Assembly (NCBI RefSeq): GCF_016919245.1 | Contig: NZ_JAFEJA010000001.1 | Coordinates: 5,605,501 to 5,669,500 of the forward strand | DNA: 64,000 nucleotides | Direction of reading: 5' to 3' | DNA from: Streptomyces zhihengii | Lineage (GTDB): Bacteria > Actinomycetota > Actinomycetes > Streptomycetales > Streptomycetaceae | Shown here: positions 35,546 through 43,991 of the stretch, one piece after another | Layout of the letters: each line of letters begins with the position of its first letter | Position numbering within the stretch: the first letter of the stretch is position 1 | Made by a program: the position numbers and the translations under genes | Notes under the pieces: generated by a model | Told to the model about the DNA's origin: nothing | Databases searched by the model: none | Seen by the model: only the letters and a program-made list of their open reading frames with translations

Positions 35546-37275
35546 GCGGCCTCAGCCTCCGTCAGCTGCGAGAGAACGATCTCCCGGTACGTCTCATTGC
35601 CCTCCATCAGCTCGTGATGGCTGCCCGTCCCCACGACCAGGCCCTCGTCGAGGACGACGATCCGGTCCGCGTCGCGGATCGTCGACACCCGCTGGGCGAC
35701 GATCACCACCGTCGCGTCGGCCGTCCGCGCCGCGAGCGCGGCACGCAGCGCCGCGTCCGTCGCGTAGTCGAGCGCGGAGAAGGAGTCGTCGAACAGATAG
35801 ATCTCCGGCCGCTGCACCAGGGTCCGCGCGATGGCGAGCCGCTGGCGCTGCCCGCCGGAGACGTTGGTGCCGCCCTGCGCGACGGGGGAGTCCAGCCCGG
35901 CGTCGAGCGCCCGGACGAAGTCGGCCGCCTGCGCGACCTCCAGCGCCTCCCACAGCTCCTCGTCGCTCGCGTCCGGGTTGCCGTAGCGCAGGTTGGTGGC
36001 GACGGTGCCGGTGAAGAGGTACGGCTTCTGCGGGACCAGCCCGACCGTGCGCGCCATCAGCGCGGGGTCGAGGGCGCGCACGTCCACGCCGTCCACCAGC
36101 ACCTCGCCGCCCGTGACGTCGAACAGCCGGGGCACCAGCCCCAGCAGGGTCGACTTGCCGCTGCCCGTCGAGCCGATGATCGCCGTGGTCTCGCCGGGGC
36201 GAGCCACCAGGGACACCGCCCGCAGCACCGGCTCCTCCGCGCCCGGATAGCGGAAGTCGACGTCCCGCACCTCCAGATGACCGTGCGCCCGAAGCTCGCG
36301 CACCGGCGCCTTCGGCGGGACGACGCTGGACTCGGTGTCCAGCACCTCCTGGATGCGCTCGGCGCACACCTCGGCGCGCGGCACCATCATGAACATGAAG
36401 GTGGCCATCATCACGGCCATCACGATCTGCATCAGATAGGCGAGGAACGCGGTGAGCGCGCCGATCTCCATCCCGCCGCTGTCGATCCGGTGCGCGCCGA
36501 ACCAGACGACGGCGATCGACGACACGTTGACGACCGTCATGACGATCGGGAACATCAGCGCCATCAGCCGGCCCGTCGACAGCGACACGTCCGTGAGCTG
36601 CGTGTTGGCCCCCCGGAAGCGCTCCGTCTCGTAGCCGTCGCGGACGAAGGCCCGGATGACCCGGTTGCCGGTGATCTGCTCGCGCAGCACCCGGTTCACC
36701 GTGTCCAGCCGCTCCTGCATGGTGCGGAACAGCGGCCGCATCCGCTTCACGATCAGCGACACGGAGATGCCGAGCACCGGCACCACGGCCAGCAGCACCG
36801 CCGACAGCCGCACGTCCTGCCCGAGCGCCAGCACGATGCCGCCGACGCACATGATCGGCGCCGAGACCATCAGCGTGAACGCCATCAGCACCAGCATCTG
36901 GACCTGCTGGACGTCGTTGGTGGTCCGGGTGATCAGCGACGGCGCCCCGAAGCGGCCGACCTCACGGGCGGAGAAGCTCTGCACCCGGGCGAACACGTCG
37001 GCGCGCACGTCCCGCCCGAGCGCGGACGCCGTGCGGGCGCCGTAGAAGACGGCCCCGATGTTGCACAGCACCTGGACGACGCTGATGACGATCATCAGCG
37101 CGCCGAGGGACAGGATGTATCCCGTGTCCCCCTTCACGACCCCGTCGTCGATGATGTCCGCGTTGAGGGTCGGCAGATAGAGGGTGGCGCTGGTCTGCAG
37201 CAGCTGCAGCACCACCAGCAGGACGATGGGTCTCTTGTACGGACCCAGATAGGTCCGCAGAAGTCGTATCAGCAC
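35542..37275 (-). CDS. ABC exporter half-transporter (degenerate site subunit)
   Basis: This 577-residue half-transporter starts VLIRLLRTYLGPYKRPIVLL. Six membrane segments are followed by an ATPase with Walker A GSTGSGKST and an intact signature SGGQRQ. It has Walker B YLFDDSFSALD, where the catalytic Glu is replaced by Asp, and AQRVSTIRDAD, where the switch His is Gln. These substitutions mark the degenerate nucleotide-binding site of asymmetric heterodimeric exporters. The partner gene overlaps by 4 bp downstream. GTG 37275 is the start that gives the usual short N-terminus. Confidence 0.92.
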   Translation of the reverse strand: MLIRLLRTYLGPYKRPIVLLVVLQLLQTSATLYLPTLNADIIDDGVVKGDTGYILSLGALMIVISVVQVLCNIGAVFYGARTASALGRDVRADVFARVQSFSAREVGRFGAPSLITRTTNDVQQVQMLVLMAFTLMVSAPIMCVGGIVLALGQDVRLSAVLLAVVPVLGISVSLIVKRMRPLFRTMQERLDTVNRVLREQITGNRVIRAFVRDGYETERFRGANTQLTDVSLSTGRLMALMFPIVMTVVNVSSIAVVWFGAHRIDSGGMEIGALTAFLAYLMQIVMAVMMATFMFMMVPRAEVCAERIQEVLDTESSVVPPKAPVRELRAHGHLEVRDVDFRYPGAEEPVLRAVSLVARPGETTAIIGSTGSGKSTLLGLVPRLFDVTGGEVLVDGVDVRALDPALMARTVGLVPQKPYLFTGTVATNLRYGNPDASDEELWEALEVAQAADFVRALDAGLDSPVAQGGTNVSGGQRQRLAIARTLVQRPEIYLFDDSFSALDYATDAALRAALAARTADATVVIVAQRVSTIRDADRIVVLDEGLVVGTGSHHELMEGNETYREIVLSQLTEAEAA

Positions 37276-37414
37276 ACGCGTCTCTCGGGCTCGGCACGAT
37301 CGGGGGTTGGATGCACCCCATCTTCCGGCACCGAGTCGGCGAACCTCCCGGGATTTTCCCCAAACCCGGGTCAAGAACGGACCATGCCGGGCGGACGGCC
37401 CCGCCCGGCGCCGG

Positions 37415-38860
37415 TCACATCCCCTGGGAGAACGCGCCCGGGTGGATCTGTTCCCGGGTCGCCCGGTACTGCTGGCGCACGGCCATGCCGACGTCCGCGT
37501 CCTCGCCCGCCTCGAAGACCTGCGCGGCGGCACCCTGCCAGGCCGGCGGAGCGGCGGGGGAGAGCGTCCCCTGCGCGACGCCCAGCGCCCACGCCGCCTG
37601 ACGGGCCGCGCCGAGAGCGGCGTAGTCCGCGGGCTGCGGCACCACGACCTGGGCGGCGAGCACGGCGGGCGCGACGGCCTGCACGGCGGGCAGCTCGGCG
37701 GCGGCGCCCAGCAGGAACACCCGCCGCACCTCCACCCCGCGCCCGCGCAGCACGTCCAGGGCGTCGGCCAGCGAGCACAGCATGCCCTCGAAGGCGGCCC
37801 GCGCCAGGTGCTCCGGCTTCATCGACTCGCGCCGCAGCCCGCTCAACGTGCCCGCGGTGTGCGGGAGCTGGGGGGTGCGCTCGCCCTCCAGATACGGGAG
37901 CAGCACCAGCCCGGACGCGCCGGGCGTGGACTTCAGGGCGAGCGCGGAGAGTTCGTCGAGCCCTTCGAGGCCGAGCATCTCGGCCGTCCCGCGCAGGGCC
38001 CGGACCGCGTTCAGGGTGTGCACCACGGGCAGGTGCATCCCGGTCGCGTCGGCGAACGAGGTGATCATCCCGCTGGGGTCGGCGAGCGCCTCGTGGTGGA
38101 TGGCCATCACCGAGCCGGACGCCCCCAGCGACACCACGGCGTCGCCGGTGCCGACGCCGAGACCGAACGCGGCGGCCATCGTCTCGCCGGTACCGGCCGA
38201 GATCAGCAGTCCTTCGGGGGTGGTGCCCGCGGCGTCGGCGGGCCCGAGCACCTCGGGCAGCGCGCACTGGTGGCCGAGGGCGGTCTCCACCAGATCGGGG
38301 CGCCAGGCGCCGGTGCCGGCCGACCAGTAGCCGGTGCACGAGGCGCCGCCGCGGTCGGTGGTCCGGCGGGCGGGCCTGCCGAGGAGCTGCCACACCAGCC
38401 AGTCGTGCGGCTGCATCACGGCCGCGACCCGCTGGGCCGCCTCCGGCTCGCTGCGGGCCAGCCAGCGGAGCTTGGCGACGGGCAGGGCCGCCTGCGGCAC
38501 CGACCCGACCGCCTCGGCCCAGGCCTGCTTCCCGCCGAGCGCGTCCACCAGATCGGCGGCGGCGACCTGGGCGCGCCGGTCGTTGCCGAGCAGCGCGGGG
38601 CGCACGGGGCCGCCCTGCGCGTCGAGGGTGATCAGGCCGTGCTGCTGGGCGGAGACGCCGATGGCCTGCACGCCCTCCAGCAGCCCGCCGCCCGCGGCCT
38701 CGCCGAGCGAGAGCAGCCAGGCCTGCGGATCGGCCTCGGTGGACTTCGGCTCCAGTGGATGCGGCGCGTACCCCTGGCGCAGCACGGCGCCCGTGTCCGC
38801 GTCGCAGACGACGATGCGTGTGTACTCGGACGAGCTGTCGAGTCCGGCGACTATCCCCAT
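37415..38860 (-). CDS. FGGY-family carbohydrate kinase (xylulokinase-like)
   Basis: This 481-residue sugar kinase has N-terminal ATPase-fold motifs IVAGLDSSSEYTRIVVCDADTG, then AIGVSAQQHGLITLD (xylulokinase substrate loop), RRAQVAAADLVDAL and HDWLVWQL. The C-terminal FGGY signature region is SGLVLLPYLEGERTPQLPHTAGTL, with a following VFLLGAAAELP adenosine motif. It is closest in pattern to XylB, which phosphorylates D-xylulose. No xylose isomerase or transporter gene is adjacent, so the substrate is open. The ATG at 38860 lies 7 nt after CAGAAT, suggesting a leaderless mRNA. Confidence 0.88.
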   Translation of the reverse strand: MGIVAGLDSSSEYTRIVVCDADTGAVLRQGYAPHPLEPKSTEADPQAWLLSLGEAAGGGLLEGVQAIGVSAQQHGLITLDAQGGPVRPALLGNDRRAQVAAADLVDALGGKQAWAEAVGSVPQAALPVAKLRWLARSEPEAAQRVAAVMQPHDWLVWQLLGRPARRTTDRGGASCTGYWSAGTGAWRPDLVETALGHQCALPEVLGPADAAGTTPEGLLISAGTGETMAAAFGLGVGTGDAVVSLGASGSVMAIHHEALADPSGMITSFADATGMHLPVVHTLNAVRALRGTAEMLGLEGLDELSALALKSTPGASGLVLLPYLEGERTPQLPHTAGTLSGLRRESMKPEHLARAAFEGMLCSLADALDVLRGRGVEVRRVFLLGAAAELPAVQAVAPAVLAAQVVVPQPADYAALGAARQAAWALGVAQGTLSPAAPPAWQGAAAQVFEAGEDADVGMAVRQQYRATREQIHPGAFSQGM

Positions 38861-38896
38861 GTCCGGAATTCTGCCGTACGCGCGGGGGCGGGCGGG

Positions 38897-39196
38897 TCAG
38901 GTGTTGGTCGTTCCCCAGTCGTCCTCGGTACCGGAGCCGCGTTCGCGCAGCGAGCGCACCCGGCCGGCCACCGACTCCGGGACGCGGTCGCCGACCTTGT
39001 CGCTCACCGCGTGGAACGCCTTGCCGGCGGCCTCGCGGCCGTTGTGGGCGGCGGATTCGGCGGCGTTGCGCACCGCGGGGTTCTGGGAGATCTGTCGCGC
39101 GGACTTCTTGAGCTGCTCGTACCGCTCGCGCCCGGCCCGTGTGCCGAGCACGAAGCCGAGGGCCAGTCCGGCGACGAACGTGAGCTTGTACCGCAT
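38897..39196 (-). CDS. Small membrane-anchored YtxH-like protein
   Basis: This 99-residue protein starts MRYKLTFVAGLALGFVLGTRAGRERYEQL. A single N-terminal membrane span ends in the G-x-R-x-G-R-E-R-Y signature common in actinobacterial YtxH-like proteins. An amphipathic Ala-rich helix (residues 35-75) follows. The function is unknown; relatives are envelope-stress or cell-surface associated. ATG 39196 was preferred to GTG 39205 because GGAAGG lies 8 nt upstream of it. Confidence 0.8.
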   Translation of the reverse strand: MRYKLTFVAGLALGFVLGTRAGRERYEQLKKSARQISQNPAVRNAAESAAHNGREAAGKAFHAVSDKVGDRVPESVAGRVRSLRERGSGTEDDWGTTNT

Positions 39197-39269
39197 GGGT
39201 GTCACCTTCCGTTGCGTCGGTGCTGCCCGCCTACCCTGCGGGGCGCCTGATCACCCTGCGCGGAACCGA

Positions 39270-39301
39270 TTGGCGGAGCACCCCCCTGCTTGCGCTAATG
39301 T
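39270..39301 (+). promoter_or_regulatory. Possible promoter of the tRNA-Asn genes
   Basis: TTGGCG (39270-39275) and TAATGT (39296-39301) are spaced by 20 bp, somewhat long, about 70 nt upstream of the first tRNA-Asn. A second TATGTG is adjacent. Confidence 0.3.
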
Positions 39302-39368
39302 ATGTGTCGCAGCGAGCGCACGCCCTCCGGGACGCATCCGGTAGGTACGTTCGGTGCACACGCAGCAA

Positions 39369-39441
39369 TCCCCTGTAGCTCAATTGGCAGAGCAGCCGGC
39401 TGTTAACCGGCAGGTTACTGGTTCGAGTCCAGTCGGGGGAG
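39369..39441 (+). tRNA. tRNA-Asn (GTT), copy 1
   Basis: A 73-nt cloverleaf with acceptor TCCCCTG/CGGGGGA, D-arm GCTCAATTGGCAGAGC, anticodon stem GCCGG-CTGTTAA-CCGGC (anticodon GTT) and T-arm GTTCGAGTCC. CCA is not encoded. Confidence 0.97.
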
Positions 39442-39446
39442 CGCGA

Positions 39447-39519
39447 TCCCCTGTAGCTCAATTGGCAGAGCATTCGGCTGTTAACCGGAGGGTTGCTGGT
39501 TCGAGTCCAGCCGGGGGAG
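39447..39519 (+). tRNA. tRNA-Asn (GTT), copy 2
   Basis: A second 73-nt tRNA-Asn begins 5 nt after the first. It differs in the anticodon stem (TTCGG/CCGGA), variable loop and one T-stem base. Anticodon GTT. It is presumably processed from one transcript with copy 1, ended by the terminator at 39527. Confidence 0.97.
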
Positions 39520-39526
39520 CACAGAC

Positions 39527-39553
39527 GAAGAGGGCCCCGCGAGGGCCCTCTTC
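39527..39553 (+). terminator. Terminator of the tRNA-Asn pair
   Basis: GAAGAGGGCCC (39527-39537) pairs perfectly with GGGCCCTCTTC (39543-39553) around a 5-nt loop, followed by TCGTTCT, 8 nt after the second tRNA. Confidence 0.85.
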
Positions 39554-39773
39554 TCGTTCTCCGGGACGTTCCCCGGGCGAGGCGGGGGACTGTCGGGGAC
39601 ATGCCCGGGATGTGTTCCGTACGACATTTCCCGTCTTCCGTACGGGACCGGGAACCGGGCGGCGACCAGCGGAGTCCTCATGGTCAGGCGTTGTCGACCA
39701 TGCGAGGCAGGAGATCGTATGACCGGCTATGCTGCGGCAGACGGCGCGCACACATGTGCGCGACGCGCCGTTA

Positions 39774-39847
39774 GGGGCGGTAGCTCAGCCGGTTAGAGCA
39801 GCGGACTCATAATCCGTCGGCCGTGGGTTCGAGTCCCACCCGCCCCA
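39774..39847 (+). tRNA. tRNA with CAT anticodon (probably tRNA-Ile2, otherwise elongator Met)
   Basis: This 74-nt cloverleaf has acceptor GGGGCGG/CCGCCCC, D-arm GCTCAGCCGGTTAGAGC, anticodon arm GCGGA-CTCATAA-TCCGT (anticodon CAT) and T-arm GTTCGAGTCCCAC. The acceptor differs from the Streptomyces elongator tRNA-Met I recall (GGCGGGG), which favours tRNA-Ile2, whose C34 is modified to lysidine. CC of the CCA end follows by chance. A strong terminator lies at 39906. Confidence 0.9.
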
Positions 39848-39905
39848 CCGCACGCCAGGCGTGCAGAATCGTTCACGACCGCCGCAGGGCCACGCACGAG
39901 CATGC

Positions 39906-39946
39906 CCCCCGGGCGCCGCACCGAAGGTGCGACGCGCCGGGGGTTT
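39906..39946 (+). terminator. Terminator after the CAT tRNA
   Basis: CCCCCGGGCG then CGCACC pairs through GGTGCG and CGCGCCGGGGG with one mismatch and one bulge, around the loop GAA, ending in TTT. It also faces the end of the convergent DUF305 gene. Confidence 0.7.
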
Positions 39947-39975
39947 CTCCGTTCACCGCCCGGACGGCGGCGCGC

Positions 39976-40602
39976 TCACTCCTCCAGCAGGGCCTTCATC
40001 CGGGTGATCTCGGCGTTCTGCGCGGTGATGATCTCCTCGGCCATCGTCCTGGCCGGCGCGTGGGCTCCCTCGGTCCTCTGGGTCCTCGCCATCTCCACGG
40101 CGCCCTCGTGGTGCTCGACCATCAGGGACAGGAACGCGGTGTCGAACGCGGCACCCGACGAGGTCCGCAGCCGCTCCATGTCGTCGGCCGACATCATTCC
40201 GGACATCTCCCGGCCCGACCCGTGGCCGGCGTGGGGGTCGGCGCCCGTGGCGGGCACCTTCTCGCCCCAGGACGCCAGCCAGCCGGACAGGGTCCGGATC
40301 TCCGGGTCCTGGGCCGCGCGGATCTCCTCGGCGAGCGTCTTCACCTCGGCCGACGAGGCGCGTGCGGCGGCCAGTTCGGACATCTCCAGCGCCTGGCGGT
40401 GATGGGGGATCATGCCCTCGGCGAAGGTGACGTCGGCGGCGTTGTGGCCCCCGGCGGACTTCGCCGGGGCGGACGGGGAGCTGTGGGCGTCGTGCCCCGA
40501 CGGGCCGTCGGCGCCGGATCCGCAGGCGGCCAGGGCGAGCGCGGCGGCCGCGGTGGCGGCGAGGACGGCGGCCCGGCGGGCGCGGGAAAGCTGTGCGGTC
40601 AT
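39976..40602 (-). CDS. DUF305 domain lipoprotein
   Basis: This 208-residue exported lipoprotein has a signal peptide with lipobox LAAC (Cys at about 26). Two DUF305 ferritin-like halves follow, each with a metal-binding His pair: FAEGMIPHHRQALEMSELA and FLSLMVEHHEGAVEMART. A central His/Met-rich linker (PHAGHGSGREMSGMM) separates them. The family is often found with copper or silver handling proteins; its role is not settled. It is the downstream gene of a likely pair with the His-rich DUF6153 protein, 188 nt apart. No clear ribosome binding site sequence decides the start, but ATG 40602 gives a complete signal peptide. Confidence 0.9.
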   Translation of the reverse strand: MTAQLSRARRAAVLAATAAAALALAACGSGADGPSGHDAHSSPSAPAKSAGGHNAADVTFAEGMIPHHRQALEMSELAAARASSAEVKTLAEEIRAAQDPEIRTLSGWLASWGEKVPATGADPHAGHGSGREMSGMMSADDMERLRTSSGAAFDTAFLSLMVEHHEGAVEMARTQRTEGAHAPARTMAEEIITAQNAEITRMKALLEE

Positions 40603-40790
40603 GGTGATGCGACTCCTGTGCTGCGAAGGGCGCGAAGCGCTCCCGGCGGGGAGAGGCGCGGGTAGCGGTGCTCCGGGCGGGGCGGGCCCGTCGGGGAGGC
40701 GCGGCGCGGCGGTCTCCGGGCGCGGGGGCTTCGCGGGAAGGGGGCGTGCGGGCGCGGACGGCCGCCGGGAGGCGGCGCCGCGGGGGCTGC

Positions 40791-41228
40791 CTATATGCGC
40801 AGGACCTGGAGCTCGCTGAGCGCGGGCGGGCCGCGGCCGTCCGGTCCCGACGGGCCGTCGGGTGCCGTCGCGGGCGTCAGCGGGGCCGGCGCGCGGGGAG
40901 CCGGGGCGAGTGCCGGGAGGGCGGGGGTGCCGCCGAGACCGCTCGCGGCGCAGGTGCCGTCGGCGTGTTCGGCGTGCCCGCCGTCGTGGCCCCCGTGCGC
41001 GGCATGCACGCCGTCGTGGCCGCCGTGCCCTGCGTGGCCGCCGTCGTGGACCCCGGCCGCGGTGCGGGAGGCGTCCTCGTGACCGTGGCCGGGGTGCGCT
41101 GCGGGGGAGTGGGCGGCCGGGCGGGCCGTGGCGGCCGGCGCGGACACCAGGCCGTGCATCCCGAGCACACCGGCGAGGACCGCGAGGATCAGCAGCAGAC
41201 GGGCCCGGCTTCCGCGGGCCCGGGGCAT
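40791..41228 (-). CDS. DUF6153 family His-rich secreted protein
   Basis: This 145-residue protein has an N-terminal signal or anchor (RARLLLILAVLAGVLGMHGLV) and then a His/Gly/Asp-rich stretch (HPGHGHEDASRT.., repeated HDGGHAGHGG units) suited to bind metal ions such as copper. A Pro/Ala-rich C-terminus ends ELQVLRI. This matches the Streptomyces DUF6153 family as I recall it. Start ATG 41228 was chosen because AGGAG lies seven nt upstream; an ATG at 41261 lacks a site. It precedes the DUF305 gene on the same strand, so the two probably act together outside the membrane. Confidence 0.75.
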   Translation of the reverse strand: MPRARGSRARLLLILAVLAGVLGMHGLVSAPAATARPAAHSPAAHPGHGHEDASRTAAGVHDGGHAGHGGHDGVHAAHGGHDGGHAEHADGTCAASGLGGTPALPALAPAPRAPAPLTPATAPDGPSGPDGRGPPALSELQVLRI

Positions 41229-41330
41229 GTGCCGCTCCTGCCGCCGGATCATGCCGGCCATCGTAGGGGGGGCGGGCCGCCCGCGGCCGAAACCCCCCGG
41301 GAACAGGGGTGACGGCCGGGCAGGCTGGGG

Positions 41331-41747
41331 TCAGCTCTGGGTACCGGTGATGTTGACCAGCCAGGAGACGCCGTACGAGTCCGTGCACATGCCGAACACG
41401 TCGCCCCACATCTGCTTCTCCAGCGGAACGGCCACGGTCCCGCCGGCGGAGAGCTTCTCCCAGTAGCCGCGCAGTTCGTCCGCGTCGTCGCCGCTGAGGC
41501 TCACCGAGAAGTTGGTGCCCGGGCGGTGCTCCATGCCGGGCGGGTTGTCGGCGCCCATGAGGGTGTAGCCGCTGTCCGTCTCCAGCTGGCTGTGCATGAT
41601 CTTGTCGGTGAACTCCTCGGAGGGCGCGCCGCCGAATTCGCCGAAGGTGTGGGAGGTGAGGGTGCCCCCGAAGACGCTCTTGTAGAACTCCATCGCCTGC
41701 TTCGCGTCACCGGCGAAGCTGAGGTACGGATTGAGGCGAGAAGCCAC
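41331..41747 (-). CDS. VOC family protein (PhnB-like)
   Basis: This 138-residue protein starts VASRLNPYLSFAGDAKQAMEFYKSVFGGTL, the PhnB-type glyoxalase-fold opening, and continues with FTDKIMHSQLETDSGYTLMGAD and FSVSLSGDDADELRGYW. It ends with MWGDVFGMCTDSYGVSWLVNI, the family's C-terminal strand. PhnB-like proteins are common and mostly uncharacterised, and metal-ligand residues are only partly kept. GTG 41747 follows AAGGGG at suitable spacing. The gene stands alone. Confidence 0.9.
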   Translation of the reverse strand: MASRLNPYLSFAGDAKQAMEFYKSVFGGTLTSHTFGEFGGAPSEEFTDKIMHSQLETDSGYTLMGADNPPGMEHRPGTNFSVSLSGDDADELRGYWEKLSAGGTVAVPLEKQMWGDVFGMCTDSYGVSWLVNITGTQS

Positions 41748-42264
41748 CTTGGTCCCCTTTCGTGACGTGATGTCGGAAGCGCAGCGTATCCGCGCCGCGC
41801 CGCCGGAGCGGGCGGGTCGTCGAACGTGTCTTTTCCGGGGCCGGGTGTGCGGAAGTGAAGGGGTTTCGTGCGGTAACCCGGACGAGTTCGGACCGCTTTC
41901 GGGCAAACGTCGAGGAACGGCACTCCAATGGGGTGGCATTGTTCCGCTGACCCGCGTTCACAGAAAGCGGTTCCCGGCCACGTAAGTTGTCCGGTCCTGT
42001 GCGGTGGGGAATGGCAGGAGTTACGGAACTCTTGTTCCTGACAGGGCAGTTGTGTCAGGGTGAGCCTTCGCATCCGAACAAACACCATTCTGATCAACCG
42101 TTCGAATTTCCTGTGGGTGGGCCTCTTCAAAAGAGAGGGCATCGCCACCAGAAGGTGCGTACCAACAGGTGCGCGTCTTTCGACCGGCCGCCGGCATCCG
42201 CCGGCCGGAGCCGATGGCCGAAACCGCAACCCCCCACCGCATTGCCATGGATGGAAAGACGTCT
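41748..42264. other. Long upstream region of the sigma/ricin fusion gene
   Basis: This 517-bp gap is noticeably less GC-rich from 41860 on. It holds CAATG-n6-CATTG near 41929, a dyad GGAAC-TCTT-GTTCC at 42025-42038 whose first arm can be an ECF-type -35, and a dyad CTCTT-CAA-AAGAG at 42123-42135. No gene was identified in it. Confidence 0.5.
42025..42051 (+). promoter_or_regulatory. Possible ECF/SigR-type promoter
   Basis: GGAAC (42025-42029) and GTT (42049-42051) are spaced by 19 bp, similar to the GGAAT-n18/19-GTT pattern of SigR or related ECF promoters. It lies about 200 nt before the sigma/anti-sigma fusion gene. The fifth base (C for T) differs from SigR sites. Confidence 0.3.
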
Positions 42265-43950
42265 ATGCAGCACCCCAGCACGCCCGGGAGCGTGCCCTCC
42301 CCGCCGGCCGGACCGGTGCCGGGGATCTCCGACGAGGAGCTCGCCGCGGCACTCGGGACCGACCACGCGACCCGGCCGGCGCACCCCGTCGCCGGGCTGC
42401 TCGCGCGCCACTGGCAGCCACTCTTCGACTACGCGGCCGCCTGCGCGCCCTCCGCGCGGACGGCCTCGATGCTCGCGACGGCCGCGTTCTCCCAGGTGCT
42501 CGACACCCTGGCGCGCAACGGGGTGACGGGCGCCGTGCGCCCCCACCTGCTGGTCACCGCCCGCCACATCGCCAAGGGCTGGGCCCAAGACCCGCGCGTC
42601 ACCACGATGCTGCCGGGTCTGACGATTCCCGAACCGCCCGCCGAGAACCGCCAATTGGTGGCCCGCGCATTCCACGCAATGCCCATGGTCCCCCAGGTGC
42701 TGCTCTGGCACGCCGAGGCGGAGGCCGAAGGGATATCCGTCCCGGCCGGTCTCCTCGGAATCGACCCGCGCCTCGCCTCCGATCAACTCGGCCAGGCCCG
42801 CGAACAGTTCCGGCAGGTCTGCGTCCGCACCCACCGCGAACACGCGCCCACCGGGGAATGCCGCCACTACAACCGGCTGCTCGACATATCCCTGCGGCGC
42901 GGCGGGGAGCTGATCCCCGACATCCAGGTGCACCTTTCCGAGTGCCGCTACTGCCGGGACGCCGCCGAACAGCTCCACCAGTCCGACGGGCGCCTCGGGG
43001 TCCTGCTCGCCGAGGCGCTGCTCGGCGGTGCCGCCGGGGCCTATCTGGCCTCCCGGCCCGGACGCCGCCGCCAGGCCAGGCTCCGGGCGGGCGGACCCGA
43101 CCGGCCCGAAGGACCGGGGCCCGCGGGACGCGGCCGCCACTCCCGCTCCGGCCGGGCGCGCGCCGCCCTGCCCGACCTGATCCTGCGCGGCCGGCGGGCC
43201 GCCGCCGAGCGGACGACGCCCACGGCACTCGGCATCGGCGCGGCGGTCGCCGTCACCGGGCTGCTCGTCGCCGGTCTGGCGTCCGCCCTGCTGCCGGACG
43301 ACGAGCCCGACCACGCCGGACCGTCCGCACCCGGCGGGACGGTCACCGGCAGCGCCAGCCCCGCGCCCGGCGCGGGCGGCCCGTCCGGGGCGACCCCGTC
43401 GGCGCCGCTCCCCTCCACCACCTCGGCCGGCCACCCGGCCGCGCCGGTCACCCTCTCCCTGCGCAACGTCGAGGCCGACCTGTGCGTCGATTTCGCCGGC
43501 GGTGACGCGCGGGCCGACGCGGACATCCTGATGGCCGCCTGCTCGGCCTCGCCCAGCCAGCGCTGGGTGTACGAGACCGACGGACGCCTGCGCAGCGCGC
43601 TCGCGCCCGGGCTGTGCCTGGACTCCCGCGGGCTCGATGGCATCGTTGTCGCCGGCACGTGCACGGGCCGTGCGGCCCCCGACGGCACGGACGTCCGCTA
43701 CGACCTGACGATCCAGGGGCAGATCGTGCCCCGCTGGAACGAGGGGCTCGCGGTGGTGCCCGTGTCGCCGGACGCCGGATCGCCCGTCGCCGTGAAGGTG
43801 CGGGACGACTCGCCGGAGCAGATCTGGGCGACGACGACCACGGCCCGGCCGGACTCCGCCCCCGCGCGCCGGTCCGCGGGCGACGGCTCCACCCCGAACA
43901 CCACCGAGGTCGGCGCCCCGCCCGGCATCTTCAGCCCCTCCGGGGTCTGA
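42265..43950 (+). CDS. Membrane protein fusing sigma-factor-like, zinc anti-sigma and ricin-type lectin domains
   Basis: This is a 561-residue composite protein. Residues about 40-115 resemble an ECF sigma region 2 (LLARHWQPLFDYAAACAPSA). Residues 130-185 resemble region 4 (VLLWHAEAEAEGISVPAGLL ... QAREQFRQ). Residues 195-235 form a zinc-binding anti-sigma motif with C199 and H223-x3-C227-x2-C230. One membrane span lies at about 318-344. Outside, after a Pro/Ser/Gly linker, is a ricin-type beta-trefoil (about 395-535; LCVDFAGGDAR, SQRWVYETDGRLRS, LCLDSRG). It may sense sugar outside and signal inside; that is inference. Start ATG 42265 has GGAAAG upstream; ATGs at 42214 or 42169 are alternatives. 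Confidence 0.8.
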   Translation: MQHPSTPGSVPSPPAGPVPGISDEELAAALGTDHATRPAHPVAGLLARHWQPLFDYAAACAPSARTASMLATAAFSQVLDTLARNGVTGAVRPHLLVTARHIAKGWAQDPRVTTMLPGLTIPEPPAENRQLVARAFHAMPMVPQVLLWHAEAEAEGISVPAGLLGIDPRLASDQLGQAREQFRQVCVRTHREHAPTGECRHYNRLLDISLRRGGELIPDIQVHLSECRYCRDAAEQLHQSDGRLGVLLAEALLGGAAGAYLASRPGRRRQARLRAGGPDRPEGPGPAGRGRHSRSGRARAALPDLILRGRRAAAERTTPTALGIGAAVAVTGLLVAGLASALLPDDEPDHAGPSAPGGTVTGSASPAPGAGGPSGATPSAPLPSTTSAGHPAAPVTLSLRNVEADLCVDFAGGDARADADILMAACSASPSQRWVYETDGRLRSALAPGLCLDSRGLDGIVVAGTCTGRAAPDGTDVRYDLTIQGQIVPRWNEGLAVVPVSPDAGSPVAVKVRDDSPEQIWATTTTARPDSAPARRSAGDGSTPNTTEVGAPPGIFSPSGV

Positions 43951-43991
43951 GACGTCGGCGCGGGGGCGTCGTGTGCACGGGCTTTCCTCGG

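Noticed and set aside
39369..39847. tRNA-associated integration (att) site
   Set aside because: No integrase gene and no duplicated tRNA 3' end was seen. The repeated tRNA-Asn sequence is a complete second gene.
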